Positions 1 to 12,936 of a stretch of 64,000 bases of DNA are shown piece after piece. Source of the stretch: an uncultured Muribaculaceae bacterium (GTDB lineage Bacteria; Bacteroidota; Bacteroidia; Bacteroidales; Muribaculaceae); assembly GCA_947627615.1 (NCBI GenBank), contig CANQWS010000003.1, forward strand, positions 1 through 64,000, read 5' to 3'. Position 1 is the stretch's first letter, and every line of letters begins with the position of its first letter. A model generated the notes under the pieces. That model worked only from the letters and a program-made list of their open reading frames with translations, was not told the DNA's origin and did not search any database. A program made the position numbers and the translations under genes.

Positions 1-923
1 CCCTGAGCACAACTCACTGAAGCCCCTTTTTGACTACCTCGGCGTTTAGGGTGACGCAATGACGAAGTCAGGAAATATGGAGGTAGGGAAGTCAGAGAAT
101 CGATGCTTTTTTTTAGGTTGATTTCGGCGGGGATGTTTCCGATAAGGGAATTTTCTGAGGCTGCTTCTTTGAATAGGTTTACATATTTGACCTGATGACT
201 GGAATTGTCATTTTCGGTGCGTTTTCGGTGTGCGATGACGAGAGATGTCTGTACCTGAGCATCGTTGCCGAACCATCGACGGTTGGAATCCACAATTATA
301 TAGTCCGTCACAAACAGTTTTTCCATCAGATTGGCCAATGGGGTGGAGTATTCTCTGTTCATCCAGCTTGTGGGTACCACCAGAGCCAGTTTGCCATCCC
401 GTTTCAACATTATTATGCACAGAATCCATGAGAAGATTGAAAGGTCGGCATAATTGGAGATATTTTCAATTGTGTTTTTTATAAGTTTTTTCTCTCCGGC
501 AGATATGTATTGTGCTTTTTCAAGTATTGAAATCAGATTGCTTCTGATTATATCATGGGTGACATGAAATCCGCCGGATTTTTCATGATTAAGAAGTTCT
601 CTTCTGACGAACGGGGGATTTGTGACAGCAAGGTCAAAACCGTTGGCATGATTCAGTCCGGACAAGGTCTTGGGATCAAAGGCATTGCCTGTGATTATAG
701 TGGATTCAGGAAATCTTTCTGAAGCAGTCTTTGCGATTTCCGGATCTATTTCTATTCCATAGGCGCTGATATGATGTCCGCTGAGAGGTGAAAACATATC
801 GCCTGTGCCGCACATAGGGTCAATGGCTGTATGAACCTCGGTAAGATCCAGAAAAGAGAATAATAGTCTCGGAATCATCTTCCCGGAAAATATCTGGCCT
901 AATATTTTGGCTTTAGATAACAT
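1..923 (-). CDS. N6-adenine DNA methyltransferase (3' part outside window)
   Basis: Open from an ATG at 923 to the left edge, so only the N-terminal ~307 residues are seen. The Rossmann core of an S-adenosylmethionine-dependent DNA methylase is clear: an SAM-binding motif I (DPMCGTGDMF, near residue 36) and the catalytic motif IV TNPPF, which marks the N6_Mtase type that methylates adenine. The ATG lies inside the end of the upstream methylase gene (11 bp overlap), so the two are co-transcribed and probably belong to one restriction-modification or phage-defence locus that continues to the left. Which system cannot be told from here. Codon use is more AT-rich than in the core genes to the right, which suggests acquisition by transfer. 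Confidence 0.82.
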   Translation of the reverse strand, partial: MLSKAKILGQIFSGKMIPRLLFSFLDLTEVHTAIDPMCGTGDMFSPLSGHHISAYGIEIDPEIAKTASERFPESTIITGNAFDPKTLSGLNHANGFDLAVTNPPFVRRELLNHEKSGGFHVTHDIIRSNLISILEKAQYISAGEKKLIKNTIENISNYADLSIFSWILCIIMLKRDGKLALVVPTSWMNREYSTPLANLMEKLFVTDYIIVDSNRRWFGNDAQVQTSLVIAHRKRTENDNSSHQVKYVNLFKEAASENSLIGNIPAEINLKKSIDSLTSLPPYFLTSSLRHPKRRGSQKGASVSCAQ

Positions 924-2697
924 TGCCGTGAAGCTTTGGTGAGTCTGCATCCAGAGCAACTGAAACTCCGTTTTCCAGACAGATTCTGATATATTCGGAA
1001 TAACGTCTGGAATTAGTTTCTTTCTCGTTGCCGGATTCAGGTATGGATTTCCTTACGTAAGATACTATTGATTCGCTGCATATATTTTTTTGTTGTCGTA
1101 ACCTTTTCCCCTTATTCAGGAGAATCAAAGGATCCCCTTTGACGGTTACCATGGAGTTGGTCTGTTTGAATGTACTCTGAAGTTTGTCTAATATGGCTGT
1201 CTTTCGGGGCGTCAGCCTGTTCCTGACGAAAATTCTTGACATGGCCTGCCAGATTTCTGCTTTTGCTGAATGGAAAACCACCGAACACCATCCGTTGGCC
1301 TTGATTACTCATGAAATTTCTTTGAAAACTCCGTTCATCAGGGACTCGTATTTATTGATGTCCTTGTTTTGCGACGGATTGATTACTACTTCGTCTGTGG
1401 CATCGGTTATACGCCCAAGCCACAGCTCATTTATCTGATTTATCTCGGAATAGGGGATGAAGTCACCGAACGGGGGATCCGTGAAAACATAACTCACGGA
1501 ATTGTCGGGCAAGTCTATTGACAGACTGCTCTTATTTATAAAGTATGACTTTCCTGGAGAGTGGTAAAGCTGAGATAATGCATCATGGAATATCTTTATT
1601 TTGCGGAGAAGACCAAGATAGATATTTTTTTCAACAGGAAGACTGCTGATGTAGAGGACACCCGGTTGAGCTCCGGTCAGGATGAAATCGGAGCTCGATT
1701 TTTTAGCGACCACTCTTGTCATCAGGGTCGAGTGGGAGGCGTTGTAACTTAAAATAAATATGCGCAGCGCATTGCGGATATCTGTCGGAAATGAATCCGT
1801 TTCATTCCAGATGGCGTTGAGCACCGATGCGTTTCTGGTAGTGTAGAAATGATGTAGATGGCTCATTCCGGAATGATAGCCGTTGCGGTATAGCATTCCC
1901 CATTTGATTTCGCGTAACGGGAAGCCTGCAAGCGAAAATCCGGCTTGTTGTTTTAGGATGAAATCAATGTCTTCTTCCGTGCACACCCGTGACCATTTTG
2001 TTTTGCCTGTGATTCCGTATATTTTATATGGAACCCTTTTCCTTCTTAAAATGTCTCGGGAAAGAACTTCATCTGTCATACGCTCCATGCAGTGGTTTTC
2101 GGTTTTGACCGTAAATGTTTTTCCGCATCGGGGACATCTGGCAGCATCCGAGATTCTAAGAGGATTGTAGGTAATGCAACTTTTGGCATAGGTAGATTCA
2201 TGGCCGCATTCGGGACATTCTATGATATCGGACCAGACGATGTGGCGTATAATTGAGTTATTGCCCTGATTATCTTTGATGTGATATGCTTCGTCAGCCA
2301 TATCTTTTATTCGGGCCATAAGCTCGTCTGCGGCTTTTTTGAATCGCATCGGATCCGTGTTGCATAGGACATCGCCTATCATGGAGCCTACCGGGCTTAG
2401 TTCATAACAATATGCCGTGCGTTCTCCCCATTCCGGATTCAGGCCAAGACTTGATGCTAACGAAATCATGGCTTTGTTGGGCTTTCCTGCCAGTTTTGCA
2501 GCTATGCCTGTAGTTCCGCTGCCTCCGAAAGGATCAAGAATTGTATCTCCAACTTTGGTATGGCAGGCTATAAATACAGCTTCGGCCTCGGCAGAAATTT
2601 TTGTTGGATATGAGAACGCATTGTAAATCGCACCTGTTCTGCCTGATGGGAATGGTGAGTCGTAGAGGCTTAATATTTCATCATTCTTTTGGGGCAT
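913..2697 (-). pseudogene. Zn-ribbon DNA methyltransferase interrupted by an in-frame TGA
   Basis: A 595-codon reading frame with one internal opal stop at codon 463 (TGA at 1311-1309). Residues 1-462 carry motif I (DPFGGSGTT), a zinc ribbon with two CPxCG pairs, and the catalytic motif IV (TDPPFGDF). After the stop the same frame continues without any shift through VIKANGWCSVVFHSAK and a DK.QSTFKQ motif, both typical of the C-terminal part of COG1743-like methylases. These enzymes usually have arginine in the E-I-x-R-V-L-K position, so a single CGA-to-TGA change explains the break. The final stop overlaps the ATG of the next methylase by 11 bp. Either a recent pseudogene or a gene needing readthrough; a sequencing error is also possible. 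Confidence 0.8.
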
Positions 2698-2747
2698 GGA
2701 GTAAGGTGGTTTGGCTGGCGGATTATGTCTTAGTGGTTCGTGGATTA

Positions 2748-2755
2748 CAAAAGTA
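2748..2755 (-). promoter_or_regulatory. Bacteroidetes-type -7 element for the methylase operon
   Basis: On the minus strand this reads TACTTTTG, matching the Bacteroidetes -7 consensus TAnnTTTG, about 50 bp before the methylase ATG at 2697. The -33 position shows only a weak ATTG at 2777-2774 with an 18-bp spacer, so strength is uncertain. Confidence 0.45.
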
Positions 2756-2792
2756 GTAAAAAAATGGTTAACACAATCATAAATGTGGGAAA

Positions 2793-2847
2793 GTTATGGC
2801 CATAATTCCCGGGGCGGTGGGGGTGCCGGGGGAATTATGGCCATGAC
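2793..2847. terminator. Long perfect inverted repeat after the GH2 gene
   Basis: ATGGCCATAATTCCC (2796-2810) and its exact reverse complement (2830-2844) form a 15-bp stem, extended by three more pairs with one G-T, around a G-rich 19-nt loop. It sits 42 bp beyond the stop of the minus-strand beta-galactosidase gene and just upstream of the methylase promoter. A factor-independent terminator is the simplest reading, but no T-tract follows. Each arm also contains the self-complementary ATGGCCAT, so a protein-binding operator for the methylase promoter is the alternative. Confidence 0.5.
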
Positions 2848-2889
2848 GGTTCTGGCAAGACTCTGTCAGCGAGCCTGTTGTGCGGGGTG

Positions 2890-6432
<3,543 letters not shown>

Positions 6433-6497
6433 TTAAGGTTGTTTTTGGTTTTTCAATGGAGTTTCGCCCTAAGGCGGAGAGGGCCGTGGCGAGGTGC

Positions 6498-6995
6498 CTA
6501 CGCCTTCACTATCAGAACGGAGGCCAGGGCGGCTATGCCCTCTTTCCGTCCCGTGAATCCGAGGCGTTCGGTGGTGGTGGCCTTGACGCTCACGCGGTCC
6601 TTAGCCAGACCCATGTCGGCGGCCACGGTCTCGCGCATGGCGTCGATGTACGGCGCCAGCTTCGGTGCCTGCGCTATGACGGTGATGTCGGCGTTGGCCA
6701 CGGTGAAGCCGTTGTCGGCCAGCAGACCCATCACATGGCGCAGCAGCAGCCGCGAGTCTATGCCCTTGAACCGCGGGTCGGTGTCGGGGAAATGCTTGCC
6801 TATGTCGCCCAAGGCGGCTGCCCCAAGCAGGGCGTCGCACAGTGCGTGGAGGGCCACGTCGGCGTCGCTGTGGCCCAGAAGACCAAGTTCGTACGGCACT
6901 TTCACGCCGCAGAGCCACAGTTCGCGTTCCTCCGCGAAAGCATGGACATCGAAGCCCATGCCGGTACGTATGTCTGGTATCATTGTCATGGTCAT
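6498..6995 (-). CDS. ispF: 2-C-methyl-D-erythritol 2,4-cyclodiphosphate synthase
   Basis: Catalyses ring closure of CDP-methylerythritol phosphate to the cyclodiphosphate in the MEP pathway of isoprenoid synthesis (cytoplasm). At 165 residues it has normal family length. Visible hallmarks are GFDVHAF with the metal ligands Asp16 and His18, the LLGHSDADV signature, DIGKHFPDT, and the C-terminal [13 protein letters not shown] motif. The ATG at 6995 overlaps the stop of porV by 4 bp (ATGA), indicating translational coupling. Further ATGs at codons 3 and 5 could also serve as start. Confidence 0.96.
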   Translation of the reverse strand: MTMTMIPDIRTGMGFDVHAFAEERELWLCGVKVPYELGLLGHSDADVALHALCDALLGAAALGDIGKHFPDTDPRFKGIDSRLLLRHVMGLLADNGFTVANADITVIAQAPKLAPYIDAMRETVAADMGLAKDRVSVKATTTERLGFTGRKEGIAALASVLIVKA

Positions 6996-8209
6996 CTGCG
7001 TCCGAACAGGTCTTTAAGACCGTCCATATCAAAGGTTAACGTGAAGCGGAGTGTCTGGTCCAGAGGCGATGTCTGGGCGGTGGCCAGCATGTACGAGGCA
7101 TCGAGCTTCAGCACGTTGAGCGCGAAACCTGCGCCTATGCCGAAATACTGGCGGTTGCCCTTCATGGCGTTCTCGTAGAAGTAGCCCGCACGGAGGAAAA
7201 ACTGCTGGTTGTAGCTGTATTCCGCGCCCAATGACCATGTTATCTCCTTCAGCTCTTCCGAGAATCCGCCCGGAGCATCGGTGAACGATTTGAATATTCC
7301 CGTGATGGGCGACATGTTTTCCCAGTCCTCCAGAGCCTGGTTGTACTCGCGCTCGGCGTCGAGTTCCGGCTTGCCGTCGGCCTCGAAGTCCTTCAGGCGC
7401 GGACGCACCGGCACCAGAAGCTTGTTGGCGTCAAGTGACAGGGCGAGATTGTGGTAGTCGGCCAGCGGGAAGGTGAACGTGGTGCCCAGACGCATGTTCG
7501 TGGGCAGGAATGCCGGATTCTCGCCGTGGTTGTACGATATTTTGGTACCGATGTTGGAGATGTTCCAGCCGAATGACCACTGGCACTCGTTGCGGCCTAT
7601 GATGGGGTAGGTGGTGAAATAGCCCGAGATGTCGGCCGAGAATGCCGATGCGCCGGCTGACTGGTCGCCCGCATACGAATCGGAGAAGCCCAGGTCAGAA
7701 TAGATGTAGCGGAACACGACGCCCATCGAGTATTTTTCCGAAAGTTTTCGCGAATATCCCACGTCAAACGACATTTCGTAGGGGTTGAGCGTCTGTGTGG
7801 CCTGAGTCTCGCCCGGATACTTGTTGGTCACCTCGCCCAGAGAGAAATAGCGCAGCGAGGCCGAGAGTGCCTGATTGTCGCCGCTGCCCAGCTTCCAGTA
7901 GCCCGACAGATCGGCCAGAAAGATGTCGTTGACAAGTTTGCGGAGCCACGGAGTGTAGTTTATGGCAACGGCGCCCTTGCTGTAGGCAAACGCATATTTC
8001 GACGGATTCCAGAACTGGGAGTTGGCGTCGGGGTCGGTGGCGGCACCGAGGTCGCCCATGGAGGCGCCGCGCGCGTCCGGAGCTATGCTCAGGGAGTTGG
8101 TGCCCGTCTGGATGGGGTTGAAGTCCTCCTTCTGGCCATGGGCTGTGGCCGTTGCGATGGAGAGAATTGACGTCACTGTGACGGCTCTTATGATTGAAGT
8201 TATGCTCAT
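6992..8209 (-). CDS. porV: Type IX secretion system outer-membrane protein PorV
   Basis: A 405-residue beta-barrel of the PorV (LptO/PG27) family with a cleavable signal peptide (about 1-25). PorV shuttles cargo bearing a C-terminal sorting domain from the Sov translocon to the PorU sortase at the cell surface. The family start of the mature protein, [25 protein letters not shown], appears in pieces near residues 38-62, with repeated aromatic beta-strands to the C-terminus. In many Bacteroidetes porU lies next to porV; here it does not. Overlaps ispF by 4 bp. Its presence means the cell has T9SS cargo, compare the small sorting-domain protein at 36.6 kb. Confidence 0.9.
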   Translation of the reverse strand: MSITSIIRAVTVTSILSIATATAHGQKEDFNPIQTGTNSLSIAPDARGASMGDLGAATDPDANSQFWNPSKYAFAYSKGAVAINYTPWLRKLVNDIFLADLSGYWKLGSGDNQALSASLRYFSLGEVTNKYPGETQATQTLNPYEMSFDVGYSRKLSEKYSMGVVFRYIYSDLGFSDSYAGDQSAGASAFSADISGYFTTYPIIGRNECQWSFGWNISNIGTKISYNHGENPAFLPTNMRLGTTFTFPLADYHNLALSLDANKLLVPVRPRLKDFEADGKPELDAEREYNQALEDWENMSPITGIFKSFTDAPGGFSEELKEITWSLGAEYSYNQQFFLRAGYFYENAMKGNRQYFGIGAGFALNVLKLDASYMLATAQTSPLDQTLRFTLTFDMDGLKDLFGRR

Positions 8210-8283
8210 CGGTGGAGATATGGTTATCGTTAATATAACTGCAAATTCGGCGTTTTATTGCCTCTGCATCCTAATCCCCACCG

Positions 8284-8330
8284 AAATAAAAGCCGGTTCC
8301 CGGTTTTTGACAAATTTTGTCGGACCGGCT
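8284..8330 (-). terminator. Second of two tandem terminator hairpins after mdh
   Basis: On the minus strand AGCCGGT pairs with ACCGGCT across 8330-8291 and is followed by TTTATTT. The sequence after the stem (TTTTATTTC..TGGG.TTAGG) repeats that after the hairpin at 8353-8390, so the two look like a duplication. Confidence 0.6.
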
Positions 8331-8343
8331 CCTAATCCCATAG

Positions 8344-8395
8344 AAATAAAAGGCCGGAGGCTGTGCAGGGCTCTGCGGCAGTCTCCGGCTTTTTG
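8344..8395 (-). terminator. Terminator hairpin after mdh
   Basis: On the minus strand AGCCGGAG (8390-8383) pairs with CTCCGGC (8359-8353) and is followed by CTTTTATTTC, about 55 bp past the mdh stop. A run of A before the stem means it could also act on the opposite strand. Confidence 0.75.
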
Positions 8396-8448
8396 AGGAT
8401 ATGTGGCGGCGTCCCACTCAGGGGGCTTCCGTCGGTTTTGTGATTTTA

Positions 8449-9450
8449 TCAGTCGATGTTGTGGTTGAGGTCATGCCATTTGTCGATAGGAGGCAGCACG
8501 CCCATCTCTATAACCTCGTCGCGGAGGGTGCAGAGGTGCTTGTAGCTCTCTTCGAGTTCGGCTTTCTCCTTGGCGGTACCGTTGACCATCTTGTAGGAAA
8601 CACCGTTCTTGTCGATGGTGGTTTCCATGGCCATCATGATGTGCTGGAACTTGTCGTTGTTCACGTAGCAGCCTGCAGGCCAGGTGAAAGGCTTGCCGCC
8701 CATAGCTGCTGCGATCATTTCTATTGAAATGTAGGCAGGGCTCTGGAACGATGAACGGCCGCGGAGGTCAATGATGTGCTTGCCGCCCTGGATCACGCGC
8801 TGTTTCAGCTCGTTCCATGCATTTTCGGGCAGAGCTTCGGTACCGATCACTTCGGTGAGGGGCTTGCCGTTGACAAGAGTTGTGGAAGCGAATACGGCCA
8901 TCTGTTCGCCGTGGCCGCCGTAGGTACGGCAGTTCACGATTTCGCTTGCGGGCACGTTCAGGGCTTTCACCAGTTCGTGCTGCAGACGGGTGCTGTCAAG
9001 AGCTGCGAGGGTAGTAACCTGGTTGGGTTTCAGGCCTGAGTACAGAAGGGTGATGAGGCCGGTGATGTCGGCGGGGTTGAAAATCACAACGATGTGCTTA
9101 ACATCGGGGCAGTACTCGCGTACGTTCTTGCCGAAATCCTCTGCGATTTTGGCGTTGCCTTTGAGAAGGTCCTCACGGGTCATGCCGGCCTTGCGGGCTG
9201 CGCCACCGCTCGATACGATGTATTTGGCTCCGGTGAAGGCTTCCTTGAGGTCAGAGGTATAGGTGAGGTTCACGCCTTCAAAAGCGCAATGATAGAGTTC
9301 CTCGGCCACGCCTTCCAGTGCGGGTGCGTAGGGGTCGTAGAGGCAGATGTTGGGAGTGAGGTGCATCATCATGGCTGTCTGGGCCATATTGGATCCGATC
9401 ATGCCGGCGGCACCTACGATAAGGAGTTTTTCGTCTGTCAGAAATTCCAT
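8449..9450 (-). CDS. mdh: Malate dehydrogenase
   Basis: NAD-dependent interconversion of malate and oxaloacetate; in Bacteroidales it works in the reductive branch from oxaloacetate to fumarate and succinate during anaerobic fermentation. The 333-residue protein starts with the Rossmann glycine motif GAAGMIGSNMA, has the LDH/MDH catalytic histidine in YGGHGEQM, and the substrate-side arginine segments (RKAGMTREDLL, DSTRLQ). Followed by two terminator-like hairpins, so transcription probably ends here. The leader (9451-9535) is A/T rich and shows no clear -7 box; it may be co-transcribed with the flavodiiron gene 85 bp upstream. Confidence 0.95.
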   Translation of the reverse strand: MEFLTDEKLLIVGAAGMIGSNMAQTAMMMHLTPNICLYDPYAPALEGVAEELYHCAFEGVNLTYTSDLKEAFTGAKYIVSSGGAARKAGMTREDLLKGNAKIAEDFGKNVREYCPDVKHIVVIFNPADITGLITLLYSGLKPNQVTTLAALDSTRLQHELVKALNVPASEIVNCRTYGGHGEQMAVFASTTLVNGKPLTEVIGTEALPENAWNELKQRVIQGGKHIIDLRGRSSFQSPAYISIEMIAAAMGGKPFTWPAGCYVNNDKFQHIMMAMETTIDKNGVSYKMVNGTAKEKAELEESYKHLCTLRDEVIEMGVLPPIDKWHDLNHNID

Positions 9451-9535
9451 AGTCGTTTGGTTTTTTGTTGTTGGTTAACTGTTTGTAATATTGTTTTGTT
9501 TGTTGTTATGTTCGTTTCTTCTGTCCATGTCCGCA

Positions 9536-10717
9536 TCACGCCTCGGCTGCCGCTTTCAGCGATTCCGTCAGAGAATCGGCCAGCTCGTGCAGCGCTTTGC
9601 GCGAAACCTCGTTGAGGCGCGATTTTATCGTCACGGTGTGGCCCGCTTCGGTTATGCCCGGCATGGTGGCCATGTGTTGCGACATCAGTCTGGCGGCCGT
9701 GGGTGCCCATGAGCCGTTCTCTATGTAGGCCACCGTGCGGTTGCGGAAGTTCTTGATGGCGAGATGGTGAATGAAGTCATGCATCGGGGGGAACATGCCG
9801 GCGTCGTAGGTGGGCGATGCGAGCACTATGTGGCTCAGACGGAACGCCTGCGCCACGGCCTCGCTCATGTCACATGTTGTGAGGTCCATCGTCACAACCT
9901 GCTCCACGCCGTTGTTGCGCAGACGGTCGGCGAGTTCGAGGGCGGCCTCAGTCGTGCCTCCGTAGATTGAGGCGTAGATCACGGCCACGCCCCGGCACTC
10001 CGGACGGTAAAGGCTCCACGTGTCGTAGAGGTTGAAATAACGGTCCAGAGGAGCGTTGAGTACCGGTCCGTGCAGCGGCGCTATGCGCTCTATCTCCAGA
10101 CCGCGCACTTTCTTGAGCAGCGCCTGGACCTGATTGCCGTAGCGGCCAACAATGTTGAGATAGTAGCGGCGCGCCTCGCCGGCCCAGTTGTCGGCGAACT
10201 GGAGCGAGCCGAATTTTCCGAAAGCGTCGGCCGAGAACAGCGTGCGGGAATGTTCCTCGTAGCTGACTATGACTTCGGGCCAGTGCACCATGGGCGCCGT
10301 GTAGAAATGCAGTATGTGTTCGCCCAGCTCCAGGGTGTCGCCCTCCTTCACGGCTACTGTGCGGCCGTCGAAGTCAGTTTCCGGGAAAAACTGGGGAAGC
10401 ATCTTGATGGCGGCCGCCGAGGCCACTATCTTCATCTCCGGGAAGTGATGCATGGCGCGCGATATGTTGGCCGAATGGTCAGGCTCCATGTGCTGGACCA
10501 CGAGATAATCGGGGTTGCGGCCGTCAGTCTGCGTCAGGATGTCCGTCAGCCAGCGGTCGCCTCCGGTGGATTCCACTGAATCCATTACGGCAATATGCTT
10601 GTCTATAATCACATAGGAGTTGTAGCTCATGCCAAGGGGGGTGGGATACTGTGACTCGAAACGGCGTACTGACTCATCGTCTATGCCTACATACTTGATA
10701 TTTTCGGTTACTGTCAT
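9536..10717 (-). CDS. Flavodiiron protein (type A flavoprotein, oxygen/NO reductase)
   Basis: A 393-residue two-domain protein. The N-terminal metallo-beta-lactamase-like domain (about 1-250) keeps the diiron ligand set: HMEPDH (HxExD), MVHWPE, SADAFGKFG and PLHGP. The flavodoxin domain (about 255-390) begins VAVIYASIYGGTTEAA, an FMN-phosphate loop, with ASPTYDAGMFP later. Such FprA/FDP enzymes reduce O2 to water or NO to N2O with electrons from rubredoxin and protect strict anaerobes from oxygen. No rubredoxin domain is fused at the C-terminus, so the electron donor is separate. Own -7-like element at 10752-10759. Confidence 0.92.
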   Translation of the reverse strand: MTVTENIKYVGIDDESVRRFESQYPTPLGMSYNSYVIIDKHIAVMDSVESTGGDRWLTDILTQTDGRNPDYLVVQHMEPDHSANISRAMHHFPEMKIVASAAAIKMLPQFFPETDFDGRTVAVKEGDTLELGEHILHFYTAPMVHWPEVIVSYEEHSRTLFSADAFGKFGSLQFADNWAGEARRYYLNIVGRYGNQVQALLKKVRGLEIERIAPLHGPVLNAPLDRYFNLYDTWSLYRPECRGVAVIYASIYGGTTEAALELADRLRNNGVEQVVTMDLTTCDMSEAVAQAFRLSHIVLASPTYDAGMFPPMHDFIHHLAIKNFRNRTVAYIENGSWAPTAARLMSQHMATMPGITEAGHTVTIKSRLNEVSRKALHELADSLTESLKAAAEA

Positions 10718-10751
10718 TGGCTTACGTGGATAGTTATTCCGGTTATCACCG

Positions 10752-10759
10752 CAAATTTA
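10752..10759 (-). promoter_or_regulatory. -7 element for the flavodiiron gene
   Basis: Minus-strand TAAATTTG matches TAnnTTTG about 35 bp before the ATG at 10717. No convincing TTTG is seen at -33. Confidence 0.4.
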
Positions 10760-10849
10760 AGAAACTTTCCGCTAAAATTGCTGAAAAAATTCTTTAATTT
10801 TAAACACGCTATATGCAAGATTGTTTAAAACCTGACTCGGAAACGGTTG

Positions 10850-11683
10850 TCAGGGCCGGAAGTGGTCGGCAATATAGCGGGCCACGGAGTCAGTGGAGTT
10901 CGGCCCGATGACCTCGTCGGCCTTACGCTGCACTTCGGGCAGGGCGTTGCCCACCGCTACGGCTCTGTCAGCCACGGCCATCATTGACAGGTCGTTGAGG
11001 TTGTCGCCGAACACTATCAGCTCGTCCGCTCCGCACCGTTTTTTCAGTTCCGTAACGGCGGCCGCTTTCGACACGCCCGGCGCGTAGATGTCCATCACTC
11101 CGGTATCGGATGAGAATATGTCGGGATAGGCCGACACGGAGCAGTCCGTACAGCGGCGCAGTTCCTCGGCGCAGGCGTTGACGCTCTCTATGGGGCCGGT
11201 GACGAAGATTATGATGGTGGCGGGGTAGGAGGCCGGCGCCGTGTCCGCCGGTAGCAGATGGTAGCGTTTCAGGGCCAGATGCGAGCGCTCGTCAATGAAT
11301 TTCTGCTCGCTGCGGGTGGGCGTGCCGTGGAAATACACGTGAATTATGCCGTCGGGACCAATGGTGTATGTCATGGGGTTCAGGCCGTGGCGCCGGAGCG
11401 TGGCGGTGATGGCCGTGGCCGTTTCGTCGGTCATGAAATGCGGGTCGATGAACGTGTTGCCGGTCCGTTCCCACAGAGCCGCTCCGGTCATGACCACCAT
11501 GGGCAGCGTTATGCCGGTGTTGCGGAGCAGAGGGCCTACGGTGGCGGGCGTGCGGGCAGTGGCCACGCTTATCAGGGCGCCGCGCCGCGTCAGCTCCGCT
11601 ATTATGCGGGCCGATTCCGGGCTGACCCGGCTGTCGGTCGACAGCAGTGTGCCGTCAAGATCGGTGACAAAAAGCTGTTTCAT
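10850..11683 (-). CDS. Cof-type HAD-superfamily phosphatase
   Basis: A 277-residue cytoplasmic haloacid-dehalogenase phosphatase. Motif I is DLDGTLL (Asp8 nucleophile and Asp10), motif II is VATAR, motif III the lysine in GVSKAAAV, and motif IV GDNLNDLSMM. A type IIB cap lies between motifs II and III, as in Cof/YidA/YbjI enzymes that hydrolyse sugar phosphates, FMN or PLP; the substrate cannot be predicted. The reading frame is open further upstream, but the ATG at 11683 begins the family N-terminus and overlaps the histidine kinase stop by 4 bp (ATGA), which fixes the start. Confidence 0.88.
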   Translation of the reverse strand: MKQLFVTDLDGTLLSTDSRVSPESARIIAELTRRGALISVATARTPATVGPLLRNTGITLPMVVMTGAALWERTGNTFIDPHFMTDETATAITATLRRHGLNPMTYTIGPDGIIHVYFHGTPTRSEQKFIDERSHLALKRYHLLPADTAPASYPATIIIFVTGPIESVNACAEELRRCTDCSVSAYPDIFSSDTGVMDIYAPGVSKAAAVTELKKRCGADELIVFGDNLNDLSMMAVADRAVAVGNALPEVQRKADEVIGPNSTDSVARYIADHFRP

Positions 11684-12894
11684 GATTGCTCGGATGTGGC
11701 GAGGGGCAGCAGGATGCGGAAGGTGGTGCCGCGCCCCGGTTCGGAGGCGAGCACGCTGATCTGCCCCAAGTGATATTGTTCTATGATTCGTTTGGCAAGC
11801 GTCAGTCCCAGACCCCATCCGCGTTTCTTGGTGGTGAAGCCGGGGCGGAACACGTTCTTGCGCATCTTGCGCGTCATGCCTTTGCCGGTGTCGCTGACAA
11901 GGATTGTGGCCATGGGGCCGTCGGAGCTTACCCTGACGTCGATGGAGCCTTCGCCCTCCATGGCGTCGACGGCGTTTTTGATCAGATTCTCCATGACCCA
12001 TTCAATGAGCGGTTCCGACATGTTCACGACCGTGGCCTCGCGCGGGGTGCTGACACTCAGCGACACCCTCTTTGATATGCGGCTGGACATGTACTGCACC
12101 GACCGGCGCACGGTCTCGTCCAGATCACACGGCTCCATGCTCGGGCGCGAGCCTATCTTGGAGAAGCGCGAGGCTATGGTTGACAGCCGTCTGACATCCT
12201 TGTCCATCTCCGTGACCATGTCCGAGTCTATGCCCTCGGCGCGCATCAGTTCAATCCATGCCATGAGCGAGGATATGGGCGTGCCCAACTGGTGGGCCGT
12301 CTCTTTCGACAGTCCCACCCACACTTTGTTCTGCTCGGCGCGTTTCGACGAGCTGACCGCGAAATAGACCACGGCCACGAATGCGAGCATCACAATGAGC
12401 TGAATGTAGGGATAGAGGCTCAGATTGCGCAATAGGGTGGAGTCCTCGTAGTAGATGTGCTGCCTGACGCCCGGCTCTATGGCTATGTGGATCACGTTCT
12501 GCCCCTTGCCCAGTTCCTCCAGCTTGTGGCGGAGATACTTTTCGTTGGCTTCCGAGATGAAGAGCGGATTCAGCGAGTCAACCGGCTCGGGGAGGTTTAA
12601 GTTGCGGTGGTCCACTATGTTGCCGGCATCGTCGGTCAGGAGCACCGGTATGTTGGTGTTGGCTTTTATTATGCTGAGCAGGAAGTTGATGTGGGCGGTC
12701 TCCGATTCGTCGGTGCCCGAAGTGGCGTTGACAATCTCCTTTGTGGCGTCGGCCCATATCTGCATCCTTGCGCGTTCCTGGTCGGCGAGATCTTTGACAA
12801 GGGTGTTGGAGAACCACAGGAACACTCCCACTACGATGCCTGCGGTGACCAGAAAAGCCACCGTGCCGTAGCGCCTTATGTCATAGATGTTCAC
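11680..12894 (-). CDS. Membrane sensor histidine kinase
   Basis: A 404-residue two-component sensor. A transmembrane helix (about 11-31), a ~125-residue periplasmic sensor, a second helix (about 163-183), then HisKA with the phosphoacceptor His201 in TAHQLGTPISS and the HATPase domain with N box ENLIKNAVDAM, G1 DTGKGM and G2 WGLGLTLAKR. No response regulator gene is next to it; the downstream partner is a HAD phosphatase with a 4-bp overlap. HisKA proteins with HQLGTP instead of HELRTP are common in Bacteroidetes. The signal sensed is unknown. Confidence 0.9.
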   Translation of the reverse strand: MNIYDIRRYGTVAFLVTAGIVVGVFLWFSNTLVKDLADQERARMQIWADATKEIVNATSGTDESETAHINFLLSIIKANTNIPVLLTDDAGNIVDHRNLNLPEPVDSLNPLFISEANEKYLRHKLEELGKGQNVIHIAIEPGVRQHIYYEDSTLLRNLSLYPYIQLIVMLAFVAVVYFAVSSSKRAEQNKVWVGLSKETAHQLGTPISSLMAWIELMRAEGIDSDMVTEMDKDVRRLSTIASRFSKIGSRPSMEPCDLDETVRRSVQYMSSRISKRVSLSVSTPREATVVNMSEPLIEWVMENLIKNAVDAMEGEGSIDVRVSSDGPMATILVSDTGKGMTRKMRKNVFRPGFTTKKRGWGLGLTLAKRIIEQYHLGQISVLASEPGRGTTFRILLPLATSEQS

Positions 12895-12936
12895 GATAGA
12901 TTAACGCCCTTGAGTCGCGGATATTGTCCGCCCGAA

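Noticed and set aside
1112-1312. Separate 66-codon ORF beginning at the ATGA overlap after the methylase TGA
   Set aside because: Out of frame with the conserved methylase C-terminus, which continues in the original frame directly after the TGA.
11684-12001. Upstream extension of the Cof-type phosphatase frame by 106 codons
   Set aside because: The extension is Arg/His-rich, antisense-like sequence inside the histidine kinase gene; the HAD motif I begins at the ATG at 11683.
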